From Coix lacryma-jobi var. lacryma-jobi (Eukaryota; Streptophyta; Magnoliopsida; Poales; Poaceae): a stretch of DNA of 64,000 bases. Under the pieces are notes generated by a model. That model had not been told where the DNA came from, searched no databases, and saw nothing but the letters and a program-made list of their open reading frames with translations. This document shows positions 44,302-56,474 of this stretch, piece after piece (the stretch's first letter is position 1; each line of letters begins with the position of its first letter). A program made the translations under genes and the position numbers. The DNA lies in NCBI GenBank assembly GCA_009763385.1, contig CM019824.1, positions 114,222,660 to 114,286,659 of the forward strand. The letters run 5' to 3'.

Positions 44302-45183
44302 ATGGCGAGCCATGATGACCGCGGCAAGCGCCCGGCGACCGAGGAGGCCGAAGGGAGCCGTGCTCGGCGCCTCCGTCGGCGCGGGTAGGACTCCTCGCTT
44401 ACGTCCTTTGTGGCGGTTTCTTGAATCCTTCGTTCACGCTCAGTTGCTGTTCGCTGACAGGGTCCCCGTTATTTCCTCCGCCGGCGGGCATGCCCAGCCT
44501 TCTTCAGCGTCAGGGAGGCCAGAGGATCCACCGTCGGATTCGCCAAGCTCTCCCGACAGTCTCTCCTACCATTCCCATCCTTGGGAAGCGAACCCGGACC
44601 GGGATTCCGACGGCGGCCTTTACGACCACAACGACGCCTTGAACTTCATGGCGCTGCGGGACGAGTCTCGGGAAGAGCTGGCCGCCGTCTCGAAGCAGTA
44701 CGGGATAGATCAGCTGGAGTGGGAGGACCAGCGCCGGCAGTTCTGCGACGCAATCACGGGTATGAACACCCAATCCCAGACCGGTTTTCGGTCGTTTTGT
44801 TGATCTTTTAACCGATCCATTTCAACTCGTCGTTCATAGCGCTATCTGAAGAGCTGGAGCGCCTGAAGATGGCGGCGAACGCCGTCGCAGACCGGGTGAA
44901 CGCCCAGGGTGACACCGCCGAGGCGCGCCTGGCCAATGTACATGGCCGCGTCGAGCAGGTCGCCCTGCAGGGTGTGCGCCATGGCGTGGCGCTGGGGCTG
45001 TCGGCGCTAACGGTCCGCGCAGAGGAGGATTTTTCCGTGACGCCGGTTGGCTTCCCCGGCGGAGCGGGTCCGGAGGACGTCGAGCAGATCGATGATCTTC
45101 TGGACTCCTACGAGGATCATGCTCGCGCCCTCGCCGCAGTCACCAATCCGCAGACGGTTATCAACAGGATGTTCGATAACTGA
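44302..45183 (+). CDS. Tat-D antisense gene 2, three exons, about 241 aa
   Basis: Exons 44302-44384, 44461-44759 and 44840-45183 join in one frame of 242 codons including the stop. The introns are 76 bp (GTAGGA...CTGACAG) and 80 bp (GTATGA...TTCATAG). The protein starts MASHDDRGKRPATEEAEGSR, a basic and probably nuclear-type N-terminus. A Pro/Ser/Asp-rich part follows, then NFMALRDESREELAAVSKQY and a coiled coil (ALSEELERLKMAANAVADRV). A Gly/Ala segment, GVRHGVALGLSALTVRAEED, and an acidic tail ending NRMFDN close it. It is high-GC, unlike the flanking spacer. Exact phasing at both introns supports a real spliced gene. I know no biochemical function for this family. Confidence 0.62.
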
Positions 45184-45541
45184 TCTGCACCTCACTATGA
45201 ACAGTGTTTTATTTTGTTATGTTTATACGCGCCACCTGTTCTCCTGTCCTGCGCTGTTGAGTGTTTGATTTGTCTAGCCGATTGCACAGCATCGCGTGCA
45301 CTTGGCCCTGTATTTCTGCGTTTTTTGTGCTAGAGGCGACACATGCCATGCCGGCTGCTTTTTGCTCTAAGGGCGATAGACTCTATCGGCCATTTTTTGT
45401 GCTAAGGGCGATACAACCTTGTATCGGCCGTCGGTGCCCGCTAGTCCTTGATTCCGTTATGCACCGACCTCCACGCTAGGATGAAATCTCTTTAGATAAC
45501 GTCCATTAATCGCCCTAGCAAACTCTTCTCCTTGGAGGGTT
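45184..45541. other. Tat-D spacer between convergent antisense gene 2 and pol
   Basis: Here the antisense gene (ending 45183) and pol (ending 45542 on minus) converge. The sequence contains repeated GGCGATA...TATCGGCC pieces near 45370-45430. No gene is seen. Confidence 0.5.
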
Positions 45542-48500
45542 TTAGAACATACGCATTACCGGAGCACGTCTCAGAATCCGAAAAGGCCCTTCCCAGTTAG
45601 GGGACCATTTGCCGAATACCTTGTCTTTGGTACCGATCGGCAAGATAATTTTCCAAACCAAGTCTCCTTCTTCGAATCCTTTTTCTTTCACTTTCGAGTT
45701 GTAGTACTTGGCAATGCGCATCTTATTTTTCTCAATATTTTCCAAGGCCTTGAGACGAATCAAATGCAAATCCTCTAGCTCATCCATCATCAAATCTTTA
45801 TAACTTTCTTTAGCCAGATCGTTCTGCAATGTAACTCGTCTTGACCCCGACTGCAACTCCCACGGTAGCACTGCATGATGCCCGTAGACCAACTCGTATG
45901 GCGATGTCTGAGTTGACCCATGACAAGCCATACGGTACGCCCACAAAGCTTCGCTGAGTACCAAGTGCCACCTTTTAGGCTTCTCTTCGATCTTCTTTTG
46001 AATGATTTTAATCATGATTTTGTTAGAAGCCTCTGCCTGTCCATTGGCCTGTGCATAGTAAGGAGAAGAATTGTAGAGTTTAATCCCCATTTCTTCGGCA
46101 AAGTCACAAAACTCCGAGGAAGTGAACTGAGTTCCCTGATCGGTGGTGATGGACTGAGGAATGCCAAATCGGTAAATGATATGCTCCCTGACGAAAGACA
46201 CCATGTTCTCTGACGTCACCTTCTTCAACGGGATGGCTTCAACCCATTTTGTGAAATAATCCGTGGCCAATAGGACAAACCTATGTCCTTTGCTAGATGG
46301 AGGGTGAATCTGGCCGATCAAATCAATGCCCCATCCTCTGAAAGGCCAAGGCTTAACAATCGGATTCATGGCCGATGCTGGAGCCCTTTGCACATTGCCG
46401 AATCGCTGACAATCCTGACAACCTTTGTAATACTCAAAGCAATCTTCGAGCATAGTCGGCCAAAAATATCCAGTCCTCCTGATCAACCATCTCATACGGT
46501 GAGCCGACTGGTGTGCACCACATACGCCTTCGTGCACCTCATACATCAGTTTCCTAGCCCCGTCTTGGTTTAGGCATTTGAGCAAAACCCCATCTATGGA
46601 TTTGTAGTACAATTGATCGTCCAAGAGCGTGAACTTAAGAGCCTTGTACCTGAGTTTTCGGGAGACTTTCCTGGATGGGTCCCTGAGGTAATCGGCAATG
46701 TTGTCTCTCCAGTCTTCAATTGCCTGATTATCACTTGGGACTGCTCGATCACCTTCTGGGGCTGTTTGCTCTTCCTCAAGTGCAAAAATATTTTGATTCT
46801 CCCTATACCCGGATGCTGCCTGGGCCAACTGGTTTGCTTCTTCGTTTTGCCCCCTAGGAATATGTTGCAAGGTTGCCGATCGAAACTGTCTGAGGAGCTC
46901 TTGACAACCTTCAAGATATTCCTGCAGCGTGTCGTTCTTGCACTCGTATTTGCCGGTCAACTGTTTGATCACTAATTCCGAGTCACCGAAGATCTCCACG
47001 GCGTCTGCCTTAATGTCCACAAGCAACCGCAGCCCTCGGAGCAGTGCTTCGTACTCTGCTTGATTATTAGTCACCGGGTACTCAATCGGTATAGAGTACT
47101 TGAAGGGTGCCCCCCTGGGAGAAATCAACACAATCCCGACTCCACCACCTTTGCTGCACGAGGATCCATCAAAAAACAATGCCCAAGGGATAATGGTTAC
47201 CATGTTAGCATTAGGATCACGGTGGTGAGTGACAAAATCAGCCATAACCTGGCCTTTAACAGCCTTTGCCGATTCAAAACGCAAATCAAATTCAGAAAGG
47301 GCCAAAACCCATTTACCGATCCTTCCACTTAAAATCGGCATTAATAACATGTGCTTGATTACATCAAACTTTGATACTACCACGCATTCGGCATTCAATA
47401 GATAGTGCCGAAACTTGGTGCAGGAGTAAAAAACGCACAAGCACAACTTCTCCATAGCCGAATACCTTGTTTCGGGGTCTAGTAGCTTTCGGCTAATATA
47501 GGCTATGACTCTCTCTTTTTCTTCGAATTCTTGCATGAGGGCCGACCCTATCGTTAGGTTGTCGGCCGCCACGTACAACTTGAAAGGCTTGCCGAGTTGT
47601 GGAGGAACCAATACTGGTGGTGCCTTCATGTACCCTTGATCTCATCGAAAGCCTTTTGTTGCACGTCACCCCACACGAACTCCTGATCTTTCTTGAGCTT
47701 CAATAGTGGAGAGAATGGTAACACGCGCTCGGACAAGTTGGATATGAACCTCCTGACAAAGTTAATCTTGCCGAGCAGTGATTGCAGTTCCTTGAGATTG
47801 GTCGGCGGCACTACCTTATCAATTGCTTCCATGCTCTTTTTGCCGACCTCGATCCCTTTTTGTGGACCAGGAATCCCAGAAACTCACCGGCCGACACCCC
47901 AAATGCACACTTGGTTGGATTCATCTTTAAACCATGTTTCCTCGTGCACTCCAAGGTCTTCCTTAAATCGGCTAGGTGTCCTTCCTTGCTTCTGGATTTG
48001 ACCACCACATCATCAATGTAGATCTCTACGATCTTGCCGATCAGCTCATGGAATATGTAATTCATGGCTCGCTGGTAAGTGGCACCGGCATTTTTCAAAC
48101 CAAAAGTCATAACCATCCATTCAAACAAACCTATATGGCCGGGGCACCTGAAGGCGGTCTTCGCCACATCTTCTGCAGCCATGAAGATCTGATTGTAACC
48201 TGCGTTGCCGTCCATAAAGCTTATGATTTCAAAACCGGCCGAAGCATCCACCAGCAAATCGGCCACCGGCATTGGATAACCGTCCATAGGAGTGGCTTTG
48301 TTGAGGTTCCTGAAGTCAATGCAGACCCTCATCTTCCCATTTTTCTTGTACACCGGGACAATATTAGAGATCCACTCCGCATATCGACACGGCCGAATGA
48401 AGTTAGCCTCCAGTAATCTTTCCACTTCTTTTTTCACGTCGGCCAATAACTCCTCCTTGTAGATCCTGCGCGGAGGTTGTTTGTATGGACGGTATCCAGG

Positions 48501-48731
48501 CTTGATCGGCAACTTATGCTCAACAATAGATCGATCCAACCCGGGCATCTCTGTGTAGTCCCAAGCGAAACAATCTTTGAACTCTTTTAGGATATCTATT
48601 AACTGTACTCTGAAGGCAGGGTCTAAATTAGAACTTATGAACATCGGCCTTCTTTTACTTGTGTCGCCAACATCCACTTCTTCCAGTTGGTCGGCCGATG
48701 CGAAGCCACGCCCCAGTTTGCCCTCGCTGCT
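45542..48731 (-). pseudogene. Tat-D pol: reverse transcriptase, two RNase H domains, integrase (frame-broken)
   Basis: Read down from about 48731: reverse transcriptase has VPVYKKNGKMRVCIDFRNLN and the catalytic YIDDVVV (about 48010). After a one-base loss near 47860 comes the first RNase H (FKLYVAADNLTIGSALMQEF). A second, plant/archaeal-type RNase H follows (ALFFDGSSCSKGGGVGIVL; TNNQAEYEAL; FGDSELV). Then comes integrase with its HHCC zinc region (CQDCQRFGN), ATDYF, TTDQGTQF and NGQAEASNK. Another one-base loss lies near 47632. From 47629 to 45542 a single 695-codon frame is open. The domain order is that of Ty3/gypsy, and the double RNase H marks the Tat lineage. Confidence 0.93.
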
Positions 48732-49480
48732 GTCAGTTGGGTTGTCCATCTAAAAGAAACTTTGAGAGCCGACTGCTTGGATCGGCTGTTGATCTCTGCC
48801 GTAAATGTTGACAGGACCTTCTCCCCCACACGATCGGAGAAGCAATCTACTCCGTCGAATTCCCAGTAAGTGGGCTCAATGGTAGCAACACTCACCGAGT
48901 CATCAGCTTGGACAATCTCGATGTCATCTCCAACCCACTGAATGAGTATTTGGTGCATGGTCGAAGGTATGCAGCAGTTGGCATGGATCCAATCCCTGCC
49001 CAAAAGCAGGCTGTATGCCCCCTTGCCGTCAATGACAAAGAAAGTCGTGATGAGCGTCTTGGATCCTATCATCAGTTCCACGTGCACGGCACCTCGAGTG
49101 TCAGAGGGATTACCGGCAAAGTCACGGAGTATCATGTCCGTTTTGAGCAGATCTTCGTCATTCATGCCCAGCTTTCTGAAGGTGGCGTAAGGCATGATGT
49201 TGATCGCTGCACCGCCATCGACAAACATCTTGGTCAGCGGCTTTCCATTGACGTATCCTTTGACATACAACGGCTTCAAATGCCGATGCTTAGCTGGCTT
49301 GTCAAATGCTGCCTTCTGAGACAACACGAGCTGTGCCGCGAGCTCATTGGGCTCGGCCTCATCGGAGTCTGAATGCGCTTCGTCCCGTGCCCCCTGGCCG
49401 ATTGGAGCCATGAATTCCAGGGGAAGGAAGAAAGTCATGGCCACGTCAGCGCCCTTGTCGGCGTCATCTGGTTTTTCCTT
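48732..49480 (-). pseudogene. Tat-D protease region (frame-broken at both ends)
   Basis: The frame ending at 48635 reads MTFFLPLEFMAPIGQGA, an acidic stretch and KMFVDGGAAINIMP (about 49215), an aspartic protease site with Asp-Gly-Gly in place of the usual Asp-Ser/Thr-Gly. LLLGRDWIHANCC follows. It would cut the polyprotein into mature parts. One-base changes near 48740 and 49485 separate it from pol and gag. Confidence 0.8.
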
Positions 49481-52041
49481 CGGGCGCCACTCTTGCTTCT
49501 TCCCGTTGGCGCGCTGCTTCTTCCAACTCCCTATTCCGGAGGCGTTGCACTCTCCTTTTCTGGCTTTTCCTGAGCCCTGGTGGGCACCACTGCCCCCTTT
49601 GCCACCTATATGGGCGGGGCTGTACCTCTTTGCTGTCGTCCTGGTGATGCACCCACTCCTGGTCGGCATATCTTTTGGCTTGCCGACCCGGGCTTCTCAT
49701 TTTTAGGCGCCGATCGTCCATTGGGATGCGTGCTCCCAACCTTTCATGGACGGGACGGCGGTTGACCCGATCCTGCCTATACCCCTTGTACTGATCGCTG
49801 CATTCGGGGCAGTTGTTGACGGCAGGCAGTTTCAAGCCTTCGTTCCAGCAGTGGCGGAAGAACGGACAGTCCCAGTGAGCTTGCTCCCGCTCTTGGCGGC
49901 GTCCTTGCTCCCAGCGATGGGCCTGTTCTCTGTGGTAAGCCCTCTCCTCCAGATGATACCGGTGCTCTCCGCGTGATCGTCTTCATGCCGGTATTCCTCT
50001 GTGAATTCTTGCTCTTTGCGTTGGAGACGTACCTGCTCTTTCTCCTTTTGCCGGCGCCATTTGTTAAGGAGATCCCTGTGGGTAGGCCTGCGCTTGGAAG
50101 ACGACTCTCCGTGCTCGTATCGGCTATTCGCGGCTCGAGTGTGCCGTCGGAGCTCATCGCCAGTGATTTGCCGATCGGGATCCACTGCGCCAGACTCGCG
50201 TGCCTTGTCGGAGGTGAGGACTTTGACCTTGCCCTTGCCTCTGGGATCTTCCGGGGCTACCATGTTCACTGAGACAAACACGGAGTTCTGGGCGAAGGGG
50301 TTGGCATCGATCTTCATCTTGCCATTGAACTTGATGTGCCCATCCTGGATGGCCTTCTGGATCCTGGTCCTGAACACGCGGCAATCATTAATAGAATGAG
50401 TATTAGTGTTGTGGAAGCCGCAGTATTTCTTGTCTTTGACGCCTCCAGGACGTAGCATCGGGTGATCCGGGGGTAGCCTGACTCTCCCTTCGGCAATCAG
50501 AAACTCGAAGAGTTTGTCGGCCTTGGTGACGTCGAAGTCATATGCCCCTTTCTGCTGGCGCAGCCACTGCTTGTTGGCCTGGGTCGGTTCTTTGTCCCAG
50601 TTGAACTCTGCGGCGGCCACCTCATCTTCGGCGTCGGAATAGTCATCGGCTTCGTCCAGGAAAGCTTGATACATCTGGGCCGCGACATTGTCCCTCTGGA
50701 AACGCCCTTCCCTCCGGAAGCCCTGCGCTTGGATAGTCATTTCGTTGAGCCGGCGAGAGAGATGACCCAGGTCCTCGAACTCTTGGCCGAAGAGCTTATC
50801 TCTGATGCTTGGGAGCATGCCCGCCACGGCCAATGGCGGAAGCTGGTCATCGGCAGGTACATGCCGAAGCACTGGCTCTTGACTTCCCTAAACCTGCGTA
50901 GGTAGTCCTGCGGCGTCTCATTCGGCCTCTGGCGCACATACATGATGTCTACCAGCTTCTTCTCCTTGGTGCCCGTGTAGAAGTGCGTATGGAACTTCTG
51001 TTCCAAATCTGCCCAAGAGAGAATAGAGCCCGGTGGCAAAGATGTGAACCAAGCGAACGCCGGCCCAGTGAGCGATGACGGGAAATACCGAACCCTGAAG
51101 GCATCCTCGGTATTGGCCTCTCCAAGCTGGAGCAGATAGCGACTGATGTGCTCCACCGTGCTAGTGTCGTCTAAGCTGGAGAACTTGGACAGGTCTGTCG
51201 GCACTTTGACTCTGGGAGGTAGAGCCACACGGTGGAACCATTCGGGGAACGGAGATCTGTAAGCATAAGTGCCCTTAGGCTTCAGGCCGAAAGTGCGCTG
51301 CATCATATCTGCCATCCTCTCTAGCATGACATCGACATTAGGGTCGGCGGTCTTCTCGGCCGTCGGCTTCCCGTATCCTGGATGTGGGGCACCCTCTATG
51401 TTGTGAGGTTCGAGCATCTCATGGTACCCGTTTCCGTAGTAGTCCTTTATGAGCCTATATGCTTGCGGGGAGATCTTGCGCGTTGACTCTGGCGGCTGAC
51501 CCTTAGCGCCGAACGCGAGCTGACCCATGGTCGGCAACTGGCCTTCTGGCGTGTGCTTCTCTTGGATGGTCATCCCGCTCGATTGAGCCTTAGGCGGGGT
51601 CTCCTCACCAGCAGTTCCTGCCCCCTTGAGGTGATTCGGCAGATTGAAAAGATGCGGTCCCGCTATAGGGCCAAACTCGGCCTCCATGAGTTCATCGGCC
51701 TTGGGGCCGAATTGGGCGATCATAATGGTGCGGAAAGTGTTGAGAAACGCCCCATGCATGCGACCGATGGCACCAGAGACAGTTTCGTTGATTATGTGAG
51801 ACATCTTCAACACTGCCTCCGCCTCCCCGGGATCATTCGGGTTGAGCTGGACGGGTTTCGGCAGATCGTGCAGACGGCGAACCTTGCCGCTCTTGTTCTT
51901 GGAAAAGGCCTCTAGGCACTTAGCCTGGAATTCGGCACAAGCATCCTCCACCTGCTCTCTGTACTCGTCAGGTAGTTCGGTGAGCTGCACCTGCACGAAC
52001 CCCGCCTTGTTGCTGGCCTCGGCTTCAGTGACTTCGACCAT
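49481..52041 (-). pseudogene. Tat-D gag (frame-broken)
   Basis: The start at 52041 gives MVEVTEAEASNKAGFVQVQL. The Retrotrans_gag core (AFRVRYFPSSLTGPAFAWF; LEQKFHTHFYTG) is near 51100-50950. A one-base loss near 50855 shifts the frame to one reading LPPLAVAGMLPSIRDKLFGQ, then YCGFHNTNTHSINDC (about 50420), a Tat-typical Cys/His segment. A Gln/Arg/Glu-rich tail with CPECSDQYKGYRQDR near 49810 follows after another shift. The primer site TGGCACGCCCGGTGGGA lies at 52060-52076, about 20 bp before the start. Confidence 0.88.
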
Positions 52042-52059
52042 TGCTGCAGGAAAAAAGTG

Positions 52060-52076
52060 TCCCACCGGGCGTGCCA
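52060..52076 (-). other. Tat-D primer binding site
   Basis: On minus the sequence is TGGCACGCCCGGTGGGA, seven bases from the LTR end at 52084. Tat-lineage elements use a site of this type. I think it is complementary to an arginine tRNA but cannot check that here. Confidence 0.75.
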
Positions 52077-52083
52077 AAAAGTG

Positions 52084-53482
52084 TGTTGACGCAAAAAACG
52101 ACGCTCTGCGCCAGGCACACAGCAAGCCGGAGAAGCTGGCTTCAAAATGTGGCCCGGGTGCTCAGAAGTCCGGTGCGTGCCAGTCAGTTTGACCTGCAAC
52201 TAACAAGGGAGATGAACCGTTAAATACAAAGCTGGAACGTGCCGGGTATGACCAGACAGTTCCAAGATGTACGGCCCTGAAGCCACTTACGACGACACAT
52301 AGCTACGAAAGCTATCTGCCAACAGGTTTAAAGGTTATTCGGCAATATGAGCGGAGCTATGTGAATAACAGGTTGCCGAACACGTTTGCATGAGAATCGT
52401 ACTTGCGTGATGTATTATATATAAATTAAAACTTAACCAATCTCGATTGTACAACCGAGTTGGGGTCCATGGAGATTGAACATACAAGCTAAGCGTGACT
52501 AAGCTAATCTAAGGCCTGCGCCTGCCGCACGACACCTAGCCTTATCATAGGTCAAACACACTTAACACGCATGAACCCTCACCACGTGGCAATCCAGACA
52601 CGATCCAATTCGGCTATTGCGACCAATAGATCTACTGCGTGACAGACCTTTCGATGATAAACGTGAAAGAACAGAGCAGATCTATAAAGATGGAGCCGAA
52701 CCGGACGGTATCTAGACTGGGCAAAAGTGTTATGATGAGATAAACGTAACAAAACACATAACACAGGGTAACTTAATGAATCTATCAGATTGCCAAATCT
52801 AACAGAGCCGATAACTATCTTTACTCATGTCTCAATCCGCCGCACGATACAAGACATAAACAAAGACCTCCCGTCATAAGCTTAAATCCGCCGCACGATA
52901 CTAAGCTTAACGTACGAGACTACTTGCACCACGTCTAAATCCGCCGCACGATACTAGACATGATAACAAGGTTGCCGGGACTTACGGAGGTCGACGGATC
53001 GATGGCCCCTCTCGAAGAACACGACGACACGACTTGGACTCGAAGACGGCGCGGGGCCGGGGTTGGTTGTATTGGTTGTGAACAGATATTACAATAGTCT
53101 CAGGGTTTATATTTATACCCTGGTGTTCTACGAGTCCTAGGAGGACACGATTACAACGATAAAACAGGAAACTTATCTAAAATGCGATGCCTTTTATTCT
53201 AAGCCTCCTTTAGTAATCGGCACGTGCTAACAACGACAAGATCTTCTGTTGCCGAATCTTCCGACATGCCATATTTGTCGCAAACCGACTTAACCCAAGG
53301 TAGCCGACCGCAGCGCCTCATTGCCGAACCCGCTCGCCATTGACTAGTCGCCCTCACAGCCTTGCCGAATGCATCGAGTTAGCCGACCACATTTGCTGCC
53401 TGCCGAATCCTTAAGCGGCGATTTCTCCCAAACCTGCGTCGTGCTGGCCCACTTGTCATAGTGCGAAAACTCGGTGTCAACA
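52084..53482 (-). repeat. Tat-D 5' LTR (1399 bp)
   Basis: It matches 41515-42913 at the same length with one mismatch noticed. Its end CAACA is followed by the target duplication GGGAG at 53483. The hairpins with the CCGCACGAYAC core lie at 52510-52959. Confidence 0.96.
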
Positions 53483-56474
53483 GGGAGGATTCCTCTATTG
53501 TCTTTACGGGTCGTTTGAAAGGGAAGCTTTACTTAGTTGACTTCAACAAAAGTGAAGCTAAACTTGAGACTTGTTTAGTGGCAAATCTAGCATGGGTTGG
53601 TTATGGCACCGCCGACTAGCTCATGTTGGGATGAGGAACTTGGCCAAACTTCAAAAAGACAACCACATCCTAGGACTAACCAATGTTCATTTTGAGAAAG
53701 ACAGAGTATGTGGAGCTTGCCAAGCCGGAAAGCAAGTAGGCGTACCTCACCCACCAAAGAGCTACGACACGACTACTCATCCATTGGAGTTGATTCACAT
53801 GGATCTCTTTGGACCGGTTGCCTACCTTAGCATCGGCGGTAAAAAACATGGTCTTGTTATGTTGATGACTATTCTCGTTTCACTTGGGTATTCTTTTTGC
53901 ATGATAAAAGTGTAGTGCAAGAGAAGGTGAAGATGTTTGTACGAAGAGCTCAAAGGGAATTCGGTTTCAATATCAAGAAGGTTCGTAGTGACAACGGAAC
54001 CGAATTCCGAAACACCCAAGTGGAAGAGTTACTTGATGAAGAGGGCATCAAGCATGAGTTCTCAGTGCCCTATACCCCTCAACAAAATGGTGTGGTGGAG
54101 AGGAAGAATAGAACGCTCATTGACATGGCAAGGACAATGCTAGATGAGTACAAGACGCAGGACATCTTTTGGGCCGAAGCCGTCAACACCGCTTGCCATG
54201 CAATCAACCGCCTCTACCTCCACAGAGAAGAAAGAAGACATCCTATGAGCTGCTCACCGGTAACAAGCCAAAGGTGTCTTACTTTAGAGTATTTGGGTGC
54301 AAATGTTTCATCTTGAACAAGAAACCCAAAGCCTCTAAGTTTGCATCTAAAGTAGATGATGGTTTTCTTCTCGGTTATGGATCAAACGAGCATGCCTATC
54401 GTGTTTTCAACAAGGCCTCCGGCAAGGTTGAAATAGCGATAGACGTGACGTTTGATGAAACTAATGGCTCTCAAGTAGAGCAAGTTGATGATGAAGTTGT
54501 TGTAGGTAATGAGGAACCTCCTTGTGTGAAGCAATCAAGCAGCTAGCCATTGGTGATATAAGACCACAGGAACAGCAGGCTACAGATCAGGAAGGTCCTC
54601 AAGCTGAAGCTTCTGCTGGGACTGATCAGATACAGTCCCCGGCAGTGCCGGGCCAGACCCCGGCAGTGCCGGACCCGGCAGTGCCGCGCGGAGCCAAGCA
54701 GTGCCGGGCACACCCAGAGCAGCTGCAGCTACTCCACCTCATGGAGTGAACCTACAACCCATCTTCGAGCGAGATGAAGAAGAGGAAGCCGAAGATGAAC
54801 CAGAACCCATCGATCATCCAAGACTCAAGCAAACTATTCAACGAGATCACCCGTTGATAATATTCTTGGGAGTCTACGAAAGGGGTAACGACACGCTCTC
54901 ATTTGGCAAATTTCTGTCAATATTACTCGTTTGTCTCCTCTTTGGAACCTCTTAAGGTAGAAGAAGCACTGGATGATCCAGATTGGGTGATGGCCATGCA
55001 AGAAGAGCTCAACAACTTCGAGCGCAATCAAGTATGGTCACTCGTGGAAAGACCAAATACCAATGTCATTGGAACCAAATGGGTCTTTCGCAACAAGCAA
55101 GATGAAGAAGGTGTGGTGACAAGGAACAAGGCAAGATTGGTAGCTCAAGGGTTCACACAAGTAGAGGGCCTGGACTTTGAAGAAACATATGCACCGGTTG
55201 CAAGACTTGAAGCCATTCGGATTCTTCTAGCCTATGCAGCCCATCATGAATTCAAGCTATATCAAATGGATGTGAAGAGTGCGTTCCTCAATGGCCCTAT
55301 ACAAGAGTTGGTATATGTCGAGCAACCACCGGGCTTTGAAGATCCCACGTTCCCAACCACGTCTTCAAACTCCGAAAGGCGCTCTATGGGCTTAAGCAAG
55401 CACCTAGAGCATGGTATGAATGCCTTAAGGAATTCTTGCTCAAACAAGGCTTTGAAATAGGCAAAGCCGATCCTACTCTCTTCACTCATAAAGTCAATGG
55501 AGATATCTTGTGTGCCAAATATATGTCGATGACATAATATTTGGTAGTACTAACAAATCCTTTTGTGATGAGTTTAGTAGGATCATGACTAAAAGATTTG
55601 AGATGTCTATGATGGGTGAGCTCAAGTTCTTCCTTGGGTTTCAAATCAAGCAATTGAAGGAAGGGACTTTTCTTTGCCAAACCAAGTACACCCATGATAT
55701 GTTAAAGAAGTTTGACATGGTGAACGCTAAGCCTATCAAAACGCCCATGCCAACCAATGGACATCTTGATCTTGATAAGGAAGGAAAAGCTGTGGACATC
55801 AAGGTATATCGTTCCATGATTGGCTCCCTCCTTTACTTATGCGCATCTAGGCCCGATATTATGCTTAGTGTGTGCATGTGTGCTAGATTCAAGCTAACCG
55901 AAAGAGTGTCACTTAGTGGCCGTTAAGAGAATCTTGAGATATCTAGTTCACACTCCAAACCTTGGCTTGTGGTATCCTAAGGGCTCCAAGTTTGATCTAC
56001 TTGGCTATTCGGATTCCGATTACGCCGGTTGCAAGGTAGATCGAAAAAGCACTTCGGGGACATGTCAATTCCTTGGACGCTCCTTAGTGTCTTGGAGTTC
56101 TAAAAAGCAAAATTGTGTAGCCCTATCCACAGCCGAGGCCGAGTATGTTGCAGCAGGTGCATGTTGTGCGCAACTACTTTGGATGAGGCAAACCCTTTGT
56201 GATTTCGGATGTCAATTTACTCATATCCCACTCTTGTGTGACAATGAGAGCGCCCATAAAGCTAGCAAACAACCCAGTGTGTCATTCAAGAACCAAACAC
56301 ATAGACATCCGGCATCACTTCTTGAGAGATCATGAAATCAAAGGAGATATCGCCATCAAACATGTGAGCACCGACAAACAACTAGCCGATATCTTCACTA
56401 AGCCTCTAGATGAGTCAAGGTTTTGTGCTTTAAGGAGTGAACTAAATATACTTGACTCTCGTAACTTAGTTTGA
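53483..56474 (+). pseudogene. Copia-4 pol, second part: integrase, reverse transcriptase, RNase H (broken)
   Basis: It resumes at 53488 with DSSIVFTGRLKGKLYLVDF. The zinc region (WLWHRRLAHVGM; CGACQAGKQ) is at 53590-53740. The integrase core has its first Asp near 53870 (across a shift), SDNGTEF at about 53985 and NGVVERKN at about 54088. The tail (FGCKCFILNKK) runs on to a linker (54520-54830) that contains a palindrome tetrad. Reverse transcriptase has QMDVKSAFLNG (about 55264) and YVDDIIFGS (about 55521). RNase H (DSDYAGCKVDRKSTSG; TKPLDESRF) stops at 56474. Shifts occur near 53860, 54225, 54740, 55355, 55910 and 56260, mostly single bases in short runs. Confidence 0.92.
54641..54706 (+). 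repeat. GGCASTGCC tetrad in the Copia-4 integrase-RT linker
   Basis: Units start at 54641, 54662, 54677 and 54697 (the last is AGCAGTGCCG), spacing 21, 15, 20. Confidence 0.85.

Larger units (their letters stand above)
41515..53482 (-). mobile_element. Tat-D: Tat-type Ty3/gypsy element with antisense genes
   Basis: It is flanked by GGGAG (41510-41514 and 53483-53487) and bounded by 1399-bp LTRs in which I find one mismatch. On minus it has a primer site, gag, protease, reverse transcriptase, a first RNase H, an additional RNase H and integrase. The second RNase H and the antisense genes between pol and the 3' LTR are known traits of the Tat lineage. It is the youngest insertion in the window. 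The six or so frame breaks in gag-pol are one-base changes in short runs. Confidence 0.95.

Noticed and set aside
43915..44313. A 132-codon minus ORF between the Tat-D antisense genes
   Set aside because: It has no known motif, lies opposite the likely promoter of antisense gene 2, and does not connect to pol.
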